A stretch of 64,000 bases of DNA from Arcticibacter eurypsychrophilus. GTDB lineage: Bacteria > Bacteroidota > Bacteroidia > Sphingobacteriales > Sphingobacteriaceae. Under the pieces are notes generated by a model that saw only the letters and a program-made list of their open reading frames with translations, was not told the DNA's origin and made no database searches. Made by a program: the position numbers and the translations under genes. Location: the NCBI RefSeq assembly GCF_001730525.1, contig NZ_MDFN01000001.1:62001-126000 (forward strand), read 5' to 3'. Of this stretch, positions 17,692 to 27,223 are shown piece by piece (position 1 is the first letter of the stretch; each line of letters starts with the position of its first letter).

Positions 17692-19029
17692 CTAGATCGT
17701 ATAATTCATATCCCAGTTTTCGAGATACTCTGCTACCCTTTTAATAAACATTCCACCCAATGCACCGTCTACCACACGATGGTCATAGGACATGGATAAA
17801 AACATTTTATGACGGATTGCTATTACATCTCCAAATTCCGTTTCCATGACAGCTGGCTTCTTCTGAATAGCACCTACAGCCAATATAGCGACCTGTGGTT
17901 GATTAATAATAGGCACACCCATTACATTGCCAAATGAACCGATATTAGTCAAGGTAAACGTTCCATCCTGAACATCATCAGGTAATAGTTTATTTGCACG
18001 GGCCCTACTAGCAAGGTCATTCACCGCGCGTGTTAATCCAATCAGACTAAGTTGGTCTGCATTTTTAATCACCGGAACAATTAAGTTTCCTGATGGTAAG
18101 GCAGCCGCCATTCCAATATTAATATTTTTCTTTTTTATGATTTGAGTTCCTTTAACCGATACATTGATCATAGGCATTTCACTGATCGCCTTTGCAACAG
18201 CCTGGATGAAGATAGGTGTATAGGTCAATTTCTGTCCTTCGCGCTTTTCAAAAGAGGATTTAATCCTCTCTCTCCATTTGACTATGTTAGTTACATCTGC
18301 TTCTATGAAAGAGGTTACATGAGGTGCAGTTTGTTTACTCATGACCATATGCTCTGCAATCATTCGGCGCATACGATCCATTTCAATTATTTCATCGCCA
18401 CCTGAAAATGAAGCAGTCTGAAATACCGGAGATGGGGCATCAGAGAGAGAATCTGGTTTAACTTCTGTTGTTGGTTGTGCCTCGACTTGCTGTTGATAGA
18501 TTGCAGGCTTTTTATGCTCCTTGATATAATCTAAAATATCTTGCTTGGTTACCCGGTTCTCTAAACCAGTTCCTGTAATTTCATCAAGCTGTTCCAGAGA
18601 TATTCCTTCTTCAGCAGCAATACTTTTGACTAGAGGAGAGTAGAATCGGGAGGCATTTTCAAAATTAATATGTACTGATTTTTCCGGAAATACCTGATCA
18701 ATTCCAGGCGCTTTAATTTCTGCTTCATCCGGTACGGGAGCAGTATTTTGAAGAGGTTTCGCTATTTCTGATACAGGAGGGGTAATTTCTTCCGTTTCAA
18801 TCAAAGCTAAAACAGCTCCAACATTAACAATATCATCTATTTTAAATGATTGAGATATTAACTTGCCTGAAATGGGAGAGGGAACTTCAGAATCGACCTT
18901 ATCTGTAGCAATCTCTACCACAGGTTCATCTTCTTGGATCATATCACCAGGATTTTTAAGCCATTTTATGATAGTGGCTTCGGCAACACTTTCACCCATT
19001 TTCGGAAGAACTAATTCAAATTGAGCCAT
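17692..19029 (-). CDS. 2-oxo acid dehydrogenase complex E2 component (dihydrolipoyl acyltransferase)
   Basis: Transfers an acyl group from lipoate to CoA in a 2-oxo acid dehydrogenase complex. From MAQFELVLPKMGES (start chosen at 19029; an earlier ATG adds nine residues) the protein is 445 aa. A lipoyl domain spans residues 1-78 with Lys44 in EIATDKVDSE; a peripheral subunit-binding domain lies near 135-172; the catalytic domain has SYDHRVVDGALGG with the active-site His. A single lipoyl domain and GDEIIEMDRMRRMIAEHM fit a branched-chain-type E2, but the substrate cannot be fixed. E1 and E3 genes are not adjacent. Confidence 0.9.
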   Translation of the reverse strand: MAQFELVLPKMGESVAEATIIKWLKNPGDMIQEDEPVVEIATDKVDSEVPSPISGKLISQSFKIDDIVNVGAVLALIETEEITPPVSEIAKPLQNTAPVPDEAEIKAPGIDQVFPEKSVHINFENASRFYSPLVKSIAAEEGISLEQLDEITGTGLENRVTKQDILDYIKEHKKPAIYQQQVEAQPTTEVKPDSLSDAPSPVFQTASFSGGDEIIEMDRMRRMIAEHMVMSKQTAPHVTSFIEADVTNIVKWRERIKSSFEKREGQKLTYTPIFIQAVAKAISEMPMINVSVKGTQIIKKKNINIGMAAALPSGNLIVPVIKNADQLSLIGLTRAVNDLASRARANKLLPDDVQDGTFTLTNIGSFGNVMGVPIINQPQVAILAVGAIQKKPAVMETEFGDVIAIRHKMFLSMSYDHRVVDGALGGMFIKRVAEYLENWDMNYTI

Positions 19030-19075
19030 ACGAGTTGTAATTGGGAATAGCTGCAAAATTACACCTTTTTAGCAC

Positions 19076-20323
19076 TTAAGCGTATTCTTCCCGAACTAAT
19101 TTAAGAAGTAAGATAATTGAATTTATAGCGGCACGCTCAATGTTTTGAATCCGCCTTCCTGGAAATTTATACTTTTGAGTGATTGTTTTTGATTTACCTG
19201 AAACTGCAACCCACACTGTACCAACCGGCTTGTCTTGCGTTCCACCGTCCGGACCTGCGATTCCGCTTATGGCAATAGCGTAATTTGAAGCATAATTACG
19301 GAGGGCACCCTGAGCCATTTCTATAACTGTTTCCTCACTTACAGCGCCATATTTAACCAGTGTTTCAGTCTTAACACCTAGCATTTTTTCTTTTAACTCA
19401 TTCGAATAGGTTACTGCTCCGCCTAAAAACACGGCACTCGAGCCACTATGTTGAGTAAATAAATGAGACAAATAACCTCCGGTGCAGCTTTCAGCAATTG
19501 AAAGTTTCAGGTTCTTTTCTTTCAAAACATCCAATACAGCCTTCTCCAGAGGTTTATCTTCACTGATGACCACATATTCGGGAATAAGCGCGACGATTTC
19601 ATCGACAAATTGCTGAACTTCTACCTTTAGTAGGTCTTTATTTTCCCCATAAGCACTTAAGCGTAATCTAACTTGTCCAAGTTTAGGAAGATAAGCCAGT
19701 TTGATATGAGCAGGAAGTTTATTTTCGATAGATGCAATGGTTTCTGCAAGGAAAGATTCCCCGAGCCCAGCAGTCAGAATAGTATGATGCACGATTGCAG
19801 AAAGCTGGAAGAAGGCTTTCACTCTAGGCAAGACCTCTTCTTCGATAAGATACATCATTTCAAATGGTACGCCGGGCAGGGAGACATAAATTTTAGATTG
19901 ATCCTCAAACCACATCCCTGGTGCTGTACCATTTTTATTTCTTAAAACGGTACAGTTATCCGGAACATCAGCCTGTTGTTCGTTAATAGCAATCAGGGGG
20001 CGATTATGGGCTGCAAAGACCCTTTTAACATCTTCAAGTGCCCCTTCATCTCTTTTGAATCCTACATTAAAATACCCAGCTAATGTCTTCTTTGTAATGT
20101 CGTCATTTGTAGGCCCCAGTCCCCCTGTGATAATAATAAGATCTGCCCTTTTTGACGCCGCATGCAAGGCCTCTAATATGTGTTCTTTTTCATCCGAAAC
20201 AGATGTAATTTGCTTAATGCGTACGCCATTCTCATTTAGCTTTGTAGCGATCCATGCGGAATTCGTATCCACAATCTGACCGATTAGTATTTCATCACCT
20301 ATTGTAATAATCTCTGCAAGCAT
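19076..20323 (-). CDS. cinA: CinA-like protein (nicotinamide-nucleotide amidase)
   Basis: A 415-residue protein with an N-terminal MoCF/COG1058 domain (about 1-170; IITIGDEILIGQIVDTNSAW and ITGGLGPTNDD) and a C-terminal CinA domain (about 255-415; LSIAESCTGG and AISGIAGPDGG). The C-terminal domain deamidates NMN in NAD salvage; the N-terminal domain is linked to ADP-ribose pyrophosphatase activity. It follows lptD with a 1-bp gap, so it is in the same transcript. Confidence 0.93.
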   Translation of the reverse strand: MLAEIITIGDEILIGQIVDTNSAWIATKLNENGVRIKQITSVSDEKEHILEALHAASKRADLIIITGGLGPTNDDITKKTLAGYFNVGFKRDEGALEDVKRVFAAHNRPLIAINEQQADVPDNCTVLRNKNGTAPGMWFEDQSKIYVSLPGVPFEMMYLIEEEVLPRVKAFFQLSAIVHHTILTAGLGESFLAETIASIENKLPAHIKLAYLPKLGQVRLRLSAYGENKDLLKVEVQQFVDEIVALIPEYVVISEDKPLEKAVLDVLKEKNLKLSIAESCTGGYLSHLFTQHSGSSAVFLGGAVTYSNELKEKMLGVKTETLVKYGAVSEETVIEMAQGALRNYASNYAIAISGIAGPDGGTQDKPVGTVWVAVSGKSKTITQKYKFPGRRIQNIERAAINSIILLLKLVREEYA

Positions 20324-20324
20324 G

Positions 20325-22982
20325 TTAATAATTTAGTGGTAGTGCACTTCTTTTTTTCAATTTCAGATCCTGAAGAATGGAGGCTCTGACCCTTATATCA
20401 AAACTGTAACTCTTGTACATTCCAAAAGGAGTCCAGCCAAATGACATATCCCAGCAATGCAAGTCACGGTTTATTGTAAATCGTGTTAAACTTATTTCCT
20501 TTGCCCGAAAGTCATAACCTGAGTTGAACTGAACTTTCCACTTCGGGGTAACACTTAAATCACCGTTAAAATTTAAAGTATTGGTGATTACTGATCTCAA
20601 CCCAGCATTAGAGTAATTGAAGCTATACGACGCGCTGAAGTTCCAAGGCACTGTAAAGTCAACATAATAATTAGGGTTATTTAAAATATTACGGATGTCC
20701 TGCTGCTGCGAAGGCGTTATATTGGGGTCATCCTCTTTCTGTCTAAGCTCGTCATTCCTTTTTTTCATTGCGGCGGAATTAAAACTAAAATCAGTAGACA
20801 TAGTAAAGCTGGTCAACCTGGCTAACTTTCCATTTTCAAACATATATTTATTAATTCGAATTGGATTTCCTTCAATATTGACGACCTGGTAGGGATCAAA
20901 TACACCCGAAAAGTTTAGACCTATTTTTTGTTTAAAAAATGCTGTTCGGCCACCAAAGCTGATGGTAGACAGATTCATCGAGTCGGCAACAAAATTATAA
21001 TTCCCAGAAAAAGACAAACCTTGTATAATTGGAATCTTTTCATAAGCGGTACTTGTATCACTCTTGGATTTAACTTTAGCTTCAATGTTGTTATCAATTG
21101 AAAATCCGATTGATGCACTTCGGCCTATACCAGGGCCACCATAAACAGTACCTTCAAACCGGGAATATCTTAATGCTCTTCTTACTGAATCGGAAAGCGC
21201 TGCACCAGTAGATTTGGTGATGTCTTCATAGAAACCATATTTAGAATCGCTGAAATCAGGTGTATAGTTAAAATTAACAGAAGGCGTCATTACATGTCTC
21301 AATGCAACGAGATTGCCTTTTTTGAAAGTTTTCATTCCATAAACCTTTGTTGAAAACCCACCGTTAAAGCTATAATTATAGTTACGGGCAAAACCCTGTA
21401 CCGTATCGGTGACAATTTTGTTGCTGACATCCAATGATTTGTGCACGGTTTGGAAAGACCACCTTTCTGCATAGGACACGCTAGTATTGAACTGCAGAAC
21501 TTTTAGTGCATTTAATGATAAGCTAACAGGGATATTATGGCTGATACCATTTTGAAACTTTTTGAGATTTTCCTTTTTAAATAATCCGGTTTCCTGACCG
21601 TTGAAAGAATTTGATCCTTCAGAACTATAGCCTACAGCAATCTTCTGATACCATTTCTGCTCTCCAACCCGATCTTTTGAATCGAAGGGATTCAAAGTAG
21701 TCATACTTAAACTATACTGAGGTAAGGTAAGACTGACTGTTTTAGCGCTTATATCCTGATTACTTCTTAAGGCAGATGTAAAATTAAATAAACCATCAAA
21801 AAATGTTCTGCCATAAGCTACACTGGACGACATGCTATTCTTAATCAAAGAGTTATAGTCATACGTTCCGGCGGCACCTGTCTGCTGAAAGTAAGAACTA
21901 GTTCCAAAATTAACATTCGCGCTTAATGTTGTTCCAGGATTGGCAGATTGATCCTGTGAGTGCGTCCATTGAACATTAAATTGTTTTGAGGCACTGTTGC
22001 TAGGTGTTCCTTCCACCCCATTAGGATCTCTTATAGAAGAATAACTCAGGTTTACGCTTCCACTGTATTTATAATTTACCTTATACCTAGCAGCTGTAGT
22101 TAAGTCATAGGAACCTTTACTGTAAATTGTTCCCAAAATATCTGCATCCCAATAATCGTTCAGACCTAAATACCAGCCTATCCCCTGCATATAAAAGCCC
22201 CTGTTTGCATCTTCACCAAAACTGGGAAACCGGAAACCGGAAGCGCGTTTATTCATTTTTGGGAAAAACCCAAAAGGGAGGCCTATTGGTAGTGGAATAT
22301 GCTCAATTTCTAAATATGCCGGACCACTGATTACTTGTTTATCAGTAATCAGCCCCTTTGTAATATGTATGCCAAAATGGGTATAAGGTTCAGGAAGACT
22401 ACAAGTACTGTAAATTCCATTTTTTATAGATACTTCATTGTATTGATTCTTTTTTGATTGACGAGCCTGTATAAACCCACCATCCATAGAAGTTGCTGTC
22501 CCATACAGTTTCCCTTTTTTGGTTTCAAAATTAAAAAACAAAGAATCTGTTGTAACCGGTTCATCTGTGCCCTGTTTAAATATAGGACGCCCACGGTAAA
22601 CACCATTCTTATCTTTTATACCACGCGCAAACAATAATTTATTTTTCTGATCAATTCTGATATAATCAGCGTCAAGTTCCAAATCCTCATATGAGACACG
22701 ACCTTTACCGAATAAATAGATCGTATTTCCATCAATACTAAAACGAATTGAGTCTTCAGCTGAGTACTTGATTTCAGAATTTAAATCTGATTTAGAATTT
22801 TTTTCTAAACTGTCCGTTTTAGTGGTGTCAGTTATGCTGGAATCGATTTTTACCGTATCGGAACTAATAGTTCGGTTAGGTTTGATAGTAGGTTGAGCGA
22901 TTAGTTTTACACTAACCAGCAATGAAAAGAGAATGAATATATATCTCACAAAATAGCTTCTGACGAATTTCAAATCTAACAA
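20325..22982 (-). CDS. lptD: LPS-assembly protein LptD, Bacteroidota type
   Basis: Outer-membrane translocon that inserts lipopolysaccharide. At 885 residues it has a signal peptide (about 1-29, ending KLIAQ), a periplasmic OstA-like beta-jellyroll (about 70-230: FGKGRVSYEDLELDADYIRID) and a long barrel with many aromatic-ended strands to the C-terminus. The N-terminal Ser/Thr/Asp-rich linker (about 35-65) is of low complexity. The signature cysteines of the proteobacterial protein are not evident. It is transcribed divergently from a peptidoglycan amidase and overlaps functionally with kdsA, kdsD and the MsbA-like gene in this window. Confidence 0.85.
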   Translation of the reverse strand: MLDLKFVRSYFVRYIFILFSLLVSVKLIAQPTIKPNRTISSDTVKIDSSITDTTKTDSLEKNSKSDLNSEIKYSAEDSIRFSIDGNTIYLFGKGRVSYEDLELDADYIRIDQKNKLLFARGIKDKNGVYRGRPIFKQGTDEPVTTDSLFFNFETKKGKLYGTATSMDGGFIQARQSKKNQYNEVSIKNGIYSTCSLPEPYTHFGIHITKGLITDKQVISGPAYLEIEHIPLPIGLPFGFFPKMNKRASGFRFPSFGEDANRGFYMQGIGWYLGLNDYWDADILGTIYSKGSYDLTTAARYKVNYKYSGSVNLSYSSIRDPNGVEGTPSNSASKQFNVQWTHSQDQSANPGTTLSANVNFGTSSYFQQTGAAGTYDYNSLIKNSMSSSVAYGRTFFDGLFNFTSALRSNQDISAKTVSLTLPQYSLSMTTLNPFDSKDRVGEQKWYQKIAVGYSSEGSNSFNGQETGLFKKENLKKFQNGISHNIPVSLSLNALKVLQFNTSVSYAERWSFQTVHKSLDVSNKIVTDTVQGFARNYNYSFNGGFSTKVYGMKTFKKGNLVALRHVMTPSVNFNYTPDFSDSKYGFYEDITKSTGAALSDSVRRALRYSRFEGTVYGGPGIGRSASIGFSIDNNIEAKVKSKSDTSTAYEKIPIIQGLSFSGNYNFVADSMNLSTISFGGRTAFFKQKIGLNFSGVFDPYQVVNIEGNPIRINKYMFENGKLARLTSFTMSTDFSFNSAAMKKRNDELRQKEDDPNITPSQQQDIRNILNNPNYYVDFTVPWNFSASYSFNYSNAGLRSVITNTLNFNGDLSVTPKWKVQFNSGYDFRAKEISLTRFTINRDLHCWDMSFGWTPFGMYKSYSFDIRVRASILQDLKLKKRSALPLNY

Positions 22983-23016
22983 TGAATTGTACTTTTACAA
23001 TTGTATCTTACAGCTC

Positions 23017-23024
23017 CAAAAATA
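23017..23024 (-). promoter_or_regulatory. Candidate -7 element TATTTTTG for lptD
   Basis: Exact TAnnTTTG match on the minus strand, predicting a leader of about 27 nt before the lptD ATG. It abuts the ATG of the divergent amidase. Confidence 0.45.
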
Positions 23025-23831
23025 ATGAAAATAATGCCATTGAAGAGATCGATTTACGCTTTACTATTATTGTTCCTGGTTTACCCACTTGTTTCATTTC
23101 AATATAACTCTGAACATCCCTCTTATCGTATAAAGACCATCGTAATTGATGCAGGTCATGGTGGAAAAGATGGAGCAACAAGAGGGTTAACTGCTAAAGA
23201 AAAAGACGTTGCACTGCAAGTTGCACTACGATTAGGCAAAGCTTTAACCGATAGCAACAGTGATATCAAGGTTGTTTACACGCGTCAAGACGACGTTTTT
23301 ATACCTTTATATGAACGAATAGGGATGGCTAACCGCATAAAAGCAGATATATTTATCTCTATTCATTGCAATTCCATGCCCTATAATATGAGAAACAGAG
23401 CTGCCACAAAGGGTGTAGAAACTTTCGTATCCGGATTTAATAGATTAGGCGAACAAAATACAGCCGTACGAGAGAACGCCTCTATTTTACTTGAAAATAA
23501 TTATCAGGAAAACTATGGAGGATATGATCCCAAGGATCCCGAAAGTTTCATTATTTTATCGTTGTTAAAAAACTCTTACCGCGATCAAAGCATTCGACTT
23601 GCGTCTTTAGTGCAGCAAGAGTATGCCGCAACAGGAAGAGTTGACCGTGGAGTTAAGGAACAAAGTCTGGCTGTTTTAGCTAAAGCAGGTATGCCAGCGA
23701 TTCTGACAGAAATAGGATTTATAAGCAATCCGGAGGAAGAAGAATACATAACTTCCGAAAATGGTCAAAACGAAATTGTCTCTTCTTTGTTAAAAGCAAT
23801 TCAGGCTTATAAAAAGCACGTCGAACTTTGA
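23025..23831 (+). CDS. N-acetylmuramoyl-L-alanine amidase (Amidase_3)
   Basis: Zinc-dependent cleavage of the MurNAc-L-Ala bond in peptidoglycan during cell separation. From ATG 23025 (268 aa), chosen over the TTG at 23001, a signal/anchor segment (YALLLLFLVYPLVSF) precedes the catalytic domain. The metal ligands are visible in VIDAGHGGKD (His), YERIGMANRIKADIFISIHCN (His) and the catalytic Glu in PAILTEIGFISNPEEE. The mlaD-like gene follows 33 bp downstream. Confidence 0.92.
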   Translation: MKIMPLKRSIYALLLLFLVYPLVSFQYNSEHPSYRIKTIVIDAGHGGKDGATRGLTAKEKDVALQVALRLGKALTDSNSDIKVVYTRQDDVFIPLYERIGMANRIKADIFISIHCNSMPYNMRNRAATKGVETFVSGFNRLGEQNTAVRENASILLENNYQENYGGYDPKDPESFIILSLLKNSYRDQSIRLASLVQQEYAATGRVDRGVKEQSLAVLAKAGMPAILTEIGFISNPEEEEYITSENGQNEIVSSLLKAIQAYKKHVEL

Positions 23832-23864
23832 TTAAATTAAATATATAAAAATACCTTATTACTT

Positions 23865-24809
23865 ATGAAGATTACTAACGAGACCAAAGTTGGAATCCTT
23901 GCCACTGTTTCAATTGCTGTTTTAGTTATTGGATATAGCTTTCTAAAAGGAAATGATGTCTTTTCAAGTGAAAAGCTATTTTATACAAGTTATGATAATG
24001 TAGAGGGATTGGTAGTATCCAACCCTGTTTTAGTAAATGGTTTCGAAATTGGCCGTGTATCTAAACTTTCGCTGAATAAATCCGGAAAGATTGAGGCACA
24101 ACTTAAAATCAATTCGGATTATGATATTCCGATCAACACAATTGCTCGACTTGAAAGCACAAGCCTTCTTGGAGGGAAAGCCATTGTATTTGCTATAGGA
24201 AATAGCAACACCTATGCAGAGACCGGTGACACTTTGAAAGGAAATATTGAACAGAATCTAATGCAACAGGTAAAACCTGTACAGGAGAAAGCCGAACAAT
24301 TGGTAACAAAACTAGATTCAATTTTAACTTCTTTGAACAATACAATTAACCCAGAATTCCAAGGTAACTTCAATAAAAGCTTCGCTAGTATCGCAAATAT
24401 TATGCACACATTGGAAACTACAACACAAAGAGTGGATGGTATTGTAGGAAGTCAAAACAATCGCCTTAACGCTATTTTCGCTAATGCAGAGTCCATTTCA
24501 GCAAACTTCAAAAGCAACAATCAAAGAGTAAGCAATATAATGACGAATCTGGAAAACATAACAGATCAGGTTGCACGATCAAATTTTGAGCAAACCGTAC
24601 ACAATGCGGATAAAGCTATATTGGATTTACAAACCGCAATCAATAAGGTTAACTCAGGAAAAGGCTCAATAGGAAAACTTGTCAATGATGATAGCTTGTA
24701 TAACAATTTAAACAATGCGTCTAAAAATCTGGACAACCTTATGATTGACTTAAAAACACATCCTAAAAGATATGTAAGCTTCTCTGTTTTCGGAGGCAAA
24801 AAAGACTAG
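23865..24809 (+). CDS. MlaD/Mce family lipid-transport protein
   Basis: A 314-residue protein with one N-terminal membrane anchor (VGILATVSIAVLVIGYSFL) and an Mce/MlaD beta-barrel domain at about 35-115 (FYTSYDNVEGLVVSNPVLVNGFEIGRV). A long helical, coiled-coil-prone C-terminus follows (about 125-300). Such proteins bind phospholipid in the periplasm as part of an ABC system keeping outer-membrane asymmetry. The ATPase and permease partners are not adjacent. It likely shares a transcript with the upstream amidase and ends 5 bp from the convergent RNase Z gene. Confidence 0.88.
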   Translation: MKITNETKVGILATVSIAVLVIGYSFLKGNDVFSSEKLFYTSYDNVEGLVVSNPVLVNGFEIGRVSKLSLNKSGKIEAQLKINSDYDIPINTIARLESTSLLGGKAIVFAIGNSNTYAETGDTLKGNIEQNLMQQVKPVQEKAEQLVTKLDSILTSLNNTINPEFQGNFNKSFASIANIMHTLETTTQRVDGIVGSQNNRLNAIFANAESISANFKSNNQRVSNIMTNLENITDQVARSNFEQTVHNADKAILDLQTAINKVNSGKGSIGKLVNDDSLYNNLNNASKNLDNLMIDLKTHPKRYVSFSVFGGKKD

Positions 24810-24814
24810 TTCGT

Positions 24815-25726
24815 TTAGATCACGAAAGTTTGGCCTTCCAAGGCTAATCTGGAATTAGCAAAAACTGTACGAGCCTCATCTTGTAAAGGCTCCAGCTCCC
24901 TGTAACGCGCAGAAAAATGCCCGAGAAGCAATTGTTTAACACCAGCGAACCTAGCCACTTCCGCAGCTTGTAAAGCTGTAGTATGGAACGTTTCGGCAGC
25001 CCGGTCTGCCATATCATTCATAAATGTAGCTTCATGATATAAAGTATCAACGCCCCTTATCTGATCGATATATTTCCAGTTACAAACTGTATCTGAACAA
25101 TAGGCATATGATTTTGGTGCATCCGCTGCAAGAGTTAAATCACTTGCCTTATAAACTACACCAGTCTCATCTGTATAATCAGCACCCTTTTTAATTAGAG
25201 GAATAACATCGACAGGAATATTTAATTCTTCTACTTTCTCTCTTATAATTTTGGGTAGACGATTCTTTTCACTGAATCTAAAACCTGTACAGGGAATACG
25301 ATGTTCTAATGGAAAACTCTCTACTCTGATGTCAGGATTTTCATAGATCAAAGCAGACCTTTCTGTTTGAGTAGCGTAAAATTCAATAGGATAACGCAAG
25401 TTAGTTTGCGAATATTTAAACTGGATATCCAAAATTTCTTTTAGTTCCGGAGGGCCAAAAATTTCCATTGCACGTATTCTTCCATATAAATGCAGCGAAG
25501 ATAGCAATCCTACCAAACCAAGATAATGATCGCCATGAAGATGACTTATAAAAATATGATTTATTCTTTGTGCTTTGATACCATTTTTAAGAAGCTGCTG
25601 CTGAGTTCCTTCGCCACAGTCAATCAAAAAAAGACGCTCATTAATATTTAATACCTGCGCACTCGGATTTCTATTGAAAATGGGAGTCGCTGAACTACTT
25701 CCTAGGATCGTTACGTCAAACCTCAT
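24815..25726 (-). CDS. rnz: Ribonuclease Z
   Basis: tRNA 3'-endonuclease of the metallo-beta-lactamase fold, 303 residues. The zinc motif is FISHLHGDHYLGLVG (HxHxDH) near 58-72, preceded by LGSSSATP at the N-terminus typical of RNase Z; YCSDT and the late LLLGHFSARY segment supply further ligands. It lies 15 bp after a STAS-domain gene and is probably co-transcribed with it. Confidence 0.95.
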   Translation of the reverse strand: MRFDVTILGSSSATPIFNRNPSAQVLNINERLFLIDCGEGTQQQLLKNGIKAQRINHIFISHLHGDHYLGLVGLLSSLHLYGRIRAMEIFGPPELKEILDIQFKYSQTNLRYPIEFYATQTERSALIYENPDIRVESFPLEHRIPCTGFRFSEKNRLPKIIREKVEELNIPVDVIPLIKKGADYTDETGVVYKASDLTLAADAPKSYAYCSDTVCNWKYIDQIRGVDTLYHEATFMNDMADRAAETFHTTALQAAEVARFAGVKQLLLGHFSARYRELEPLQDEARTVFANSRLALEGQTFVI

Positions 25727-25741
25727 GCATGTATACAGTAC

Positions 25742-26122
25742 TTATTCTGCCCCTCTGTTTAAATCTCTTTCCATTTCTTCCATATATAATAAATCTATTC
25801 CTTCTTCAACAGAAGGCGTTAAACTTAAAACAGTTTGAAGTTGCGAAATATTAATCAAGCGTTCCACATGCTCGCTTATGCCGGTTATAATAAAACTACC
25901 CTCAGAATTTTTACACAACCGGTTCCCCACTAACAAGCTGCTTAAACCGGAAGAATCCGAATATAAAACTACGGACAGATCCAATATAATATTTCGAATT
26001 CCCTGTTTATTGATGAGTATAAGTTCAGACTTTAGTTTTGGTGAAATAAGGCTATTTAGCCTCGGTTCATCCAATTTAAATAATATATACTTTTCTTGCT
26101 TGTCAATTGTAAATTTCATCAC
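25742..26122 (-). CDS. STAS-domain protein (anti-sigma-antagonist type)
   Basis: A 126-residue single STAS domain: KYILFKLDEPRLNSLISPKLKSEL, then NIILDLSVVLYSDSSGLSSLLVGNRLC, in which the SDSSGLS segment holds the phosphorylatable serine position of SpoIIAA/RsbV. The last 20 residues are charged. No kinase or phosphatase is adjacent; it sits before the RNase Z gene. It may interact with another partner-switch system, but the partner is unknown. Confidence 0.85.
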   Translation of the reverse strand: MMKFTIDKQEKYILFKLDEPRLNSLISPKLKSELILINKQGIRNIILDLSVVLYSDSSGLSSLLVGNRLCKNSEGSFIITGISEHVERLINISQLQTVLSLTPSVEEGIDLLYMEEMERDLNRGAE

Positions 26123-26162
26123 TATTATGGTTAGAGGTACTATTGCTCTATTGTTGATACGA

Positions 26163-27113
26163 TTAACTTAAACGTTTTAAGCTTTCGATTACATTCGCTT
26201 CAATACGTTCATTGATTTGGTCTGTACTACCTTTCCTGAATTTATCCCCTGTAATCTGTTCATAAAGTTCCACATACCGATCAGAAATGGACTGGATTAC
26301 TTCTGCTGACATAAAAGGCACCTTCTGCCCTTCCTTACCCTGAAAGCCATTTTCTATCAGCCATTGTCTTAAAAACTCTTTAGATAACTGACGTTGAGGT
26401 TTTGTTTCATCCTGAAGCTGCTGATAAGTATCTTTATAAAAATACCTGGATGAATCTGGAGTATGAATTTCATCGATCAGATAAATCTTACCATCAATGG
26501 CTTTCCCAAACTCATATTTAGTATCAACAAGAATTAAACCACGTTCTGCGGCAATATCTGTTCCCCTTTGAAACAGTCTACGCGTAAATTGTTCAATCTG
26601 CAAATAGTCATCTTCTGCTACAATTCCTCTGGTAATAATATCTTCTCTTGAGATATCTTCATCATGACCTATTGAAGCTTTTGTAGTAGGTGTAATAATT
26701 GGCGCTGCTAATCTGTCATTTTCTTTCAAGCCTTCAGGCAAAGATACACCGCAAACAAACCGCTTTCCGTCCTGGTATTCTCTTAATGCATGTCCGGCAA
26801 GGTATCCACGAATCACCATTTCTACTTTAAACGGGTCGCATATTTTTCCAATGGTAACATTGGGATCCGGAATATCAATCAACCAATTAGGTAAAATATC
26901 CTCTGTAGCTTTTAAAGATTTTGCAGCAATTTGATTTAACACCTGACCTTTATAAGGTATAGCATCTGGCAGAATTACATCGAATGCAGAAACACGATCA
27001 CTAACGATCATGACTATATAATGGTCACCTATTGTATATACGTCACGAACTTTACCTTTGTAAAATTTCGTTTGTCCTGGAAAATTAAAGTGAGTTTCAT
27101 TTATTACAGTCAT
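26163..27113 (-). CDS. purC: Phosphoribosylaminoimidazole-succinocarboxamide synthase
   Basis: SAICAR synthase of purine synthesis, joining aspartate to CAIR with ATP. From [11 protein letters not shown] (316 aa; an upstream ATG at 27128 adds five residues) the protein shows [47 protein letters not shown] and the C-terminal [12 protein letters not shown] motif. The length fits the larger bacterial form. It stands between phoH and the STAS gene. Confidence 0.95.
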   Translation of the reverse strand: MTVINETHFNFPGQTKFYKGKVRDVYTIGDHYIVMIVSDRVSAFDVILPDAIPYKGQVLNQIAAKSLKATEDILPNWLIDIPDPNVTIGKICDPFKVEMVIRGYLAGHALREYQDGKRFVCGVSLPEGLKENDRLAAPIITPTTKASIGHDEDISREDIITRGIVAEDDYLQIEQFTRRLFQRGTDIAAERGLILVDTKYEFGKAIDGKIYLIDEIHTPDSSRYFYKDTYQQLQDETKPQRQLSKEFLRQWLIENGFQGKEGQKVPFMSAEVIQSISDRYVELYEQITGDKFRKGSTDQINERIEANVIESLKRLS

Positions 27114-27159
27114 CTGAATAGAAATCAAGTTTAAATAAAGTTCTGGAGTTTTGTAAACT

Positions 27160-27167
27160 CAAAATTA
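27160..27167 (-). promoter_or_regulatory. Candidate -7 element TAATTTTG for purC
   Basis: Exact TAnnTTTG match on the minus strand, about 47 bp before the chosen start. The small hairpin GAGTTTTGTAAACTC (27146-27160) lies between this box and the gene. Confidence 0.35.
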
Positions 27168-27223
27168 TTAAATATTGTCAAATAATCTAACGGAAGAGCA
27201 ATATAGTTTGCAATAAAAAGTCT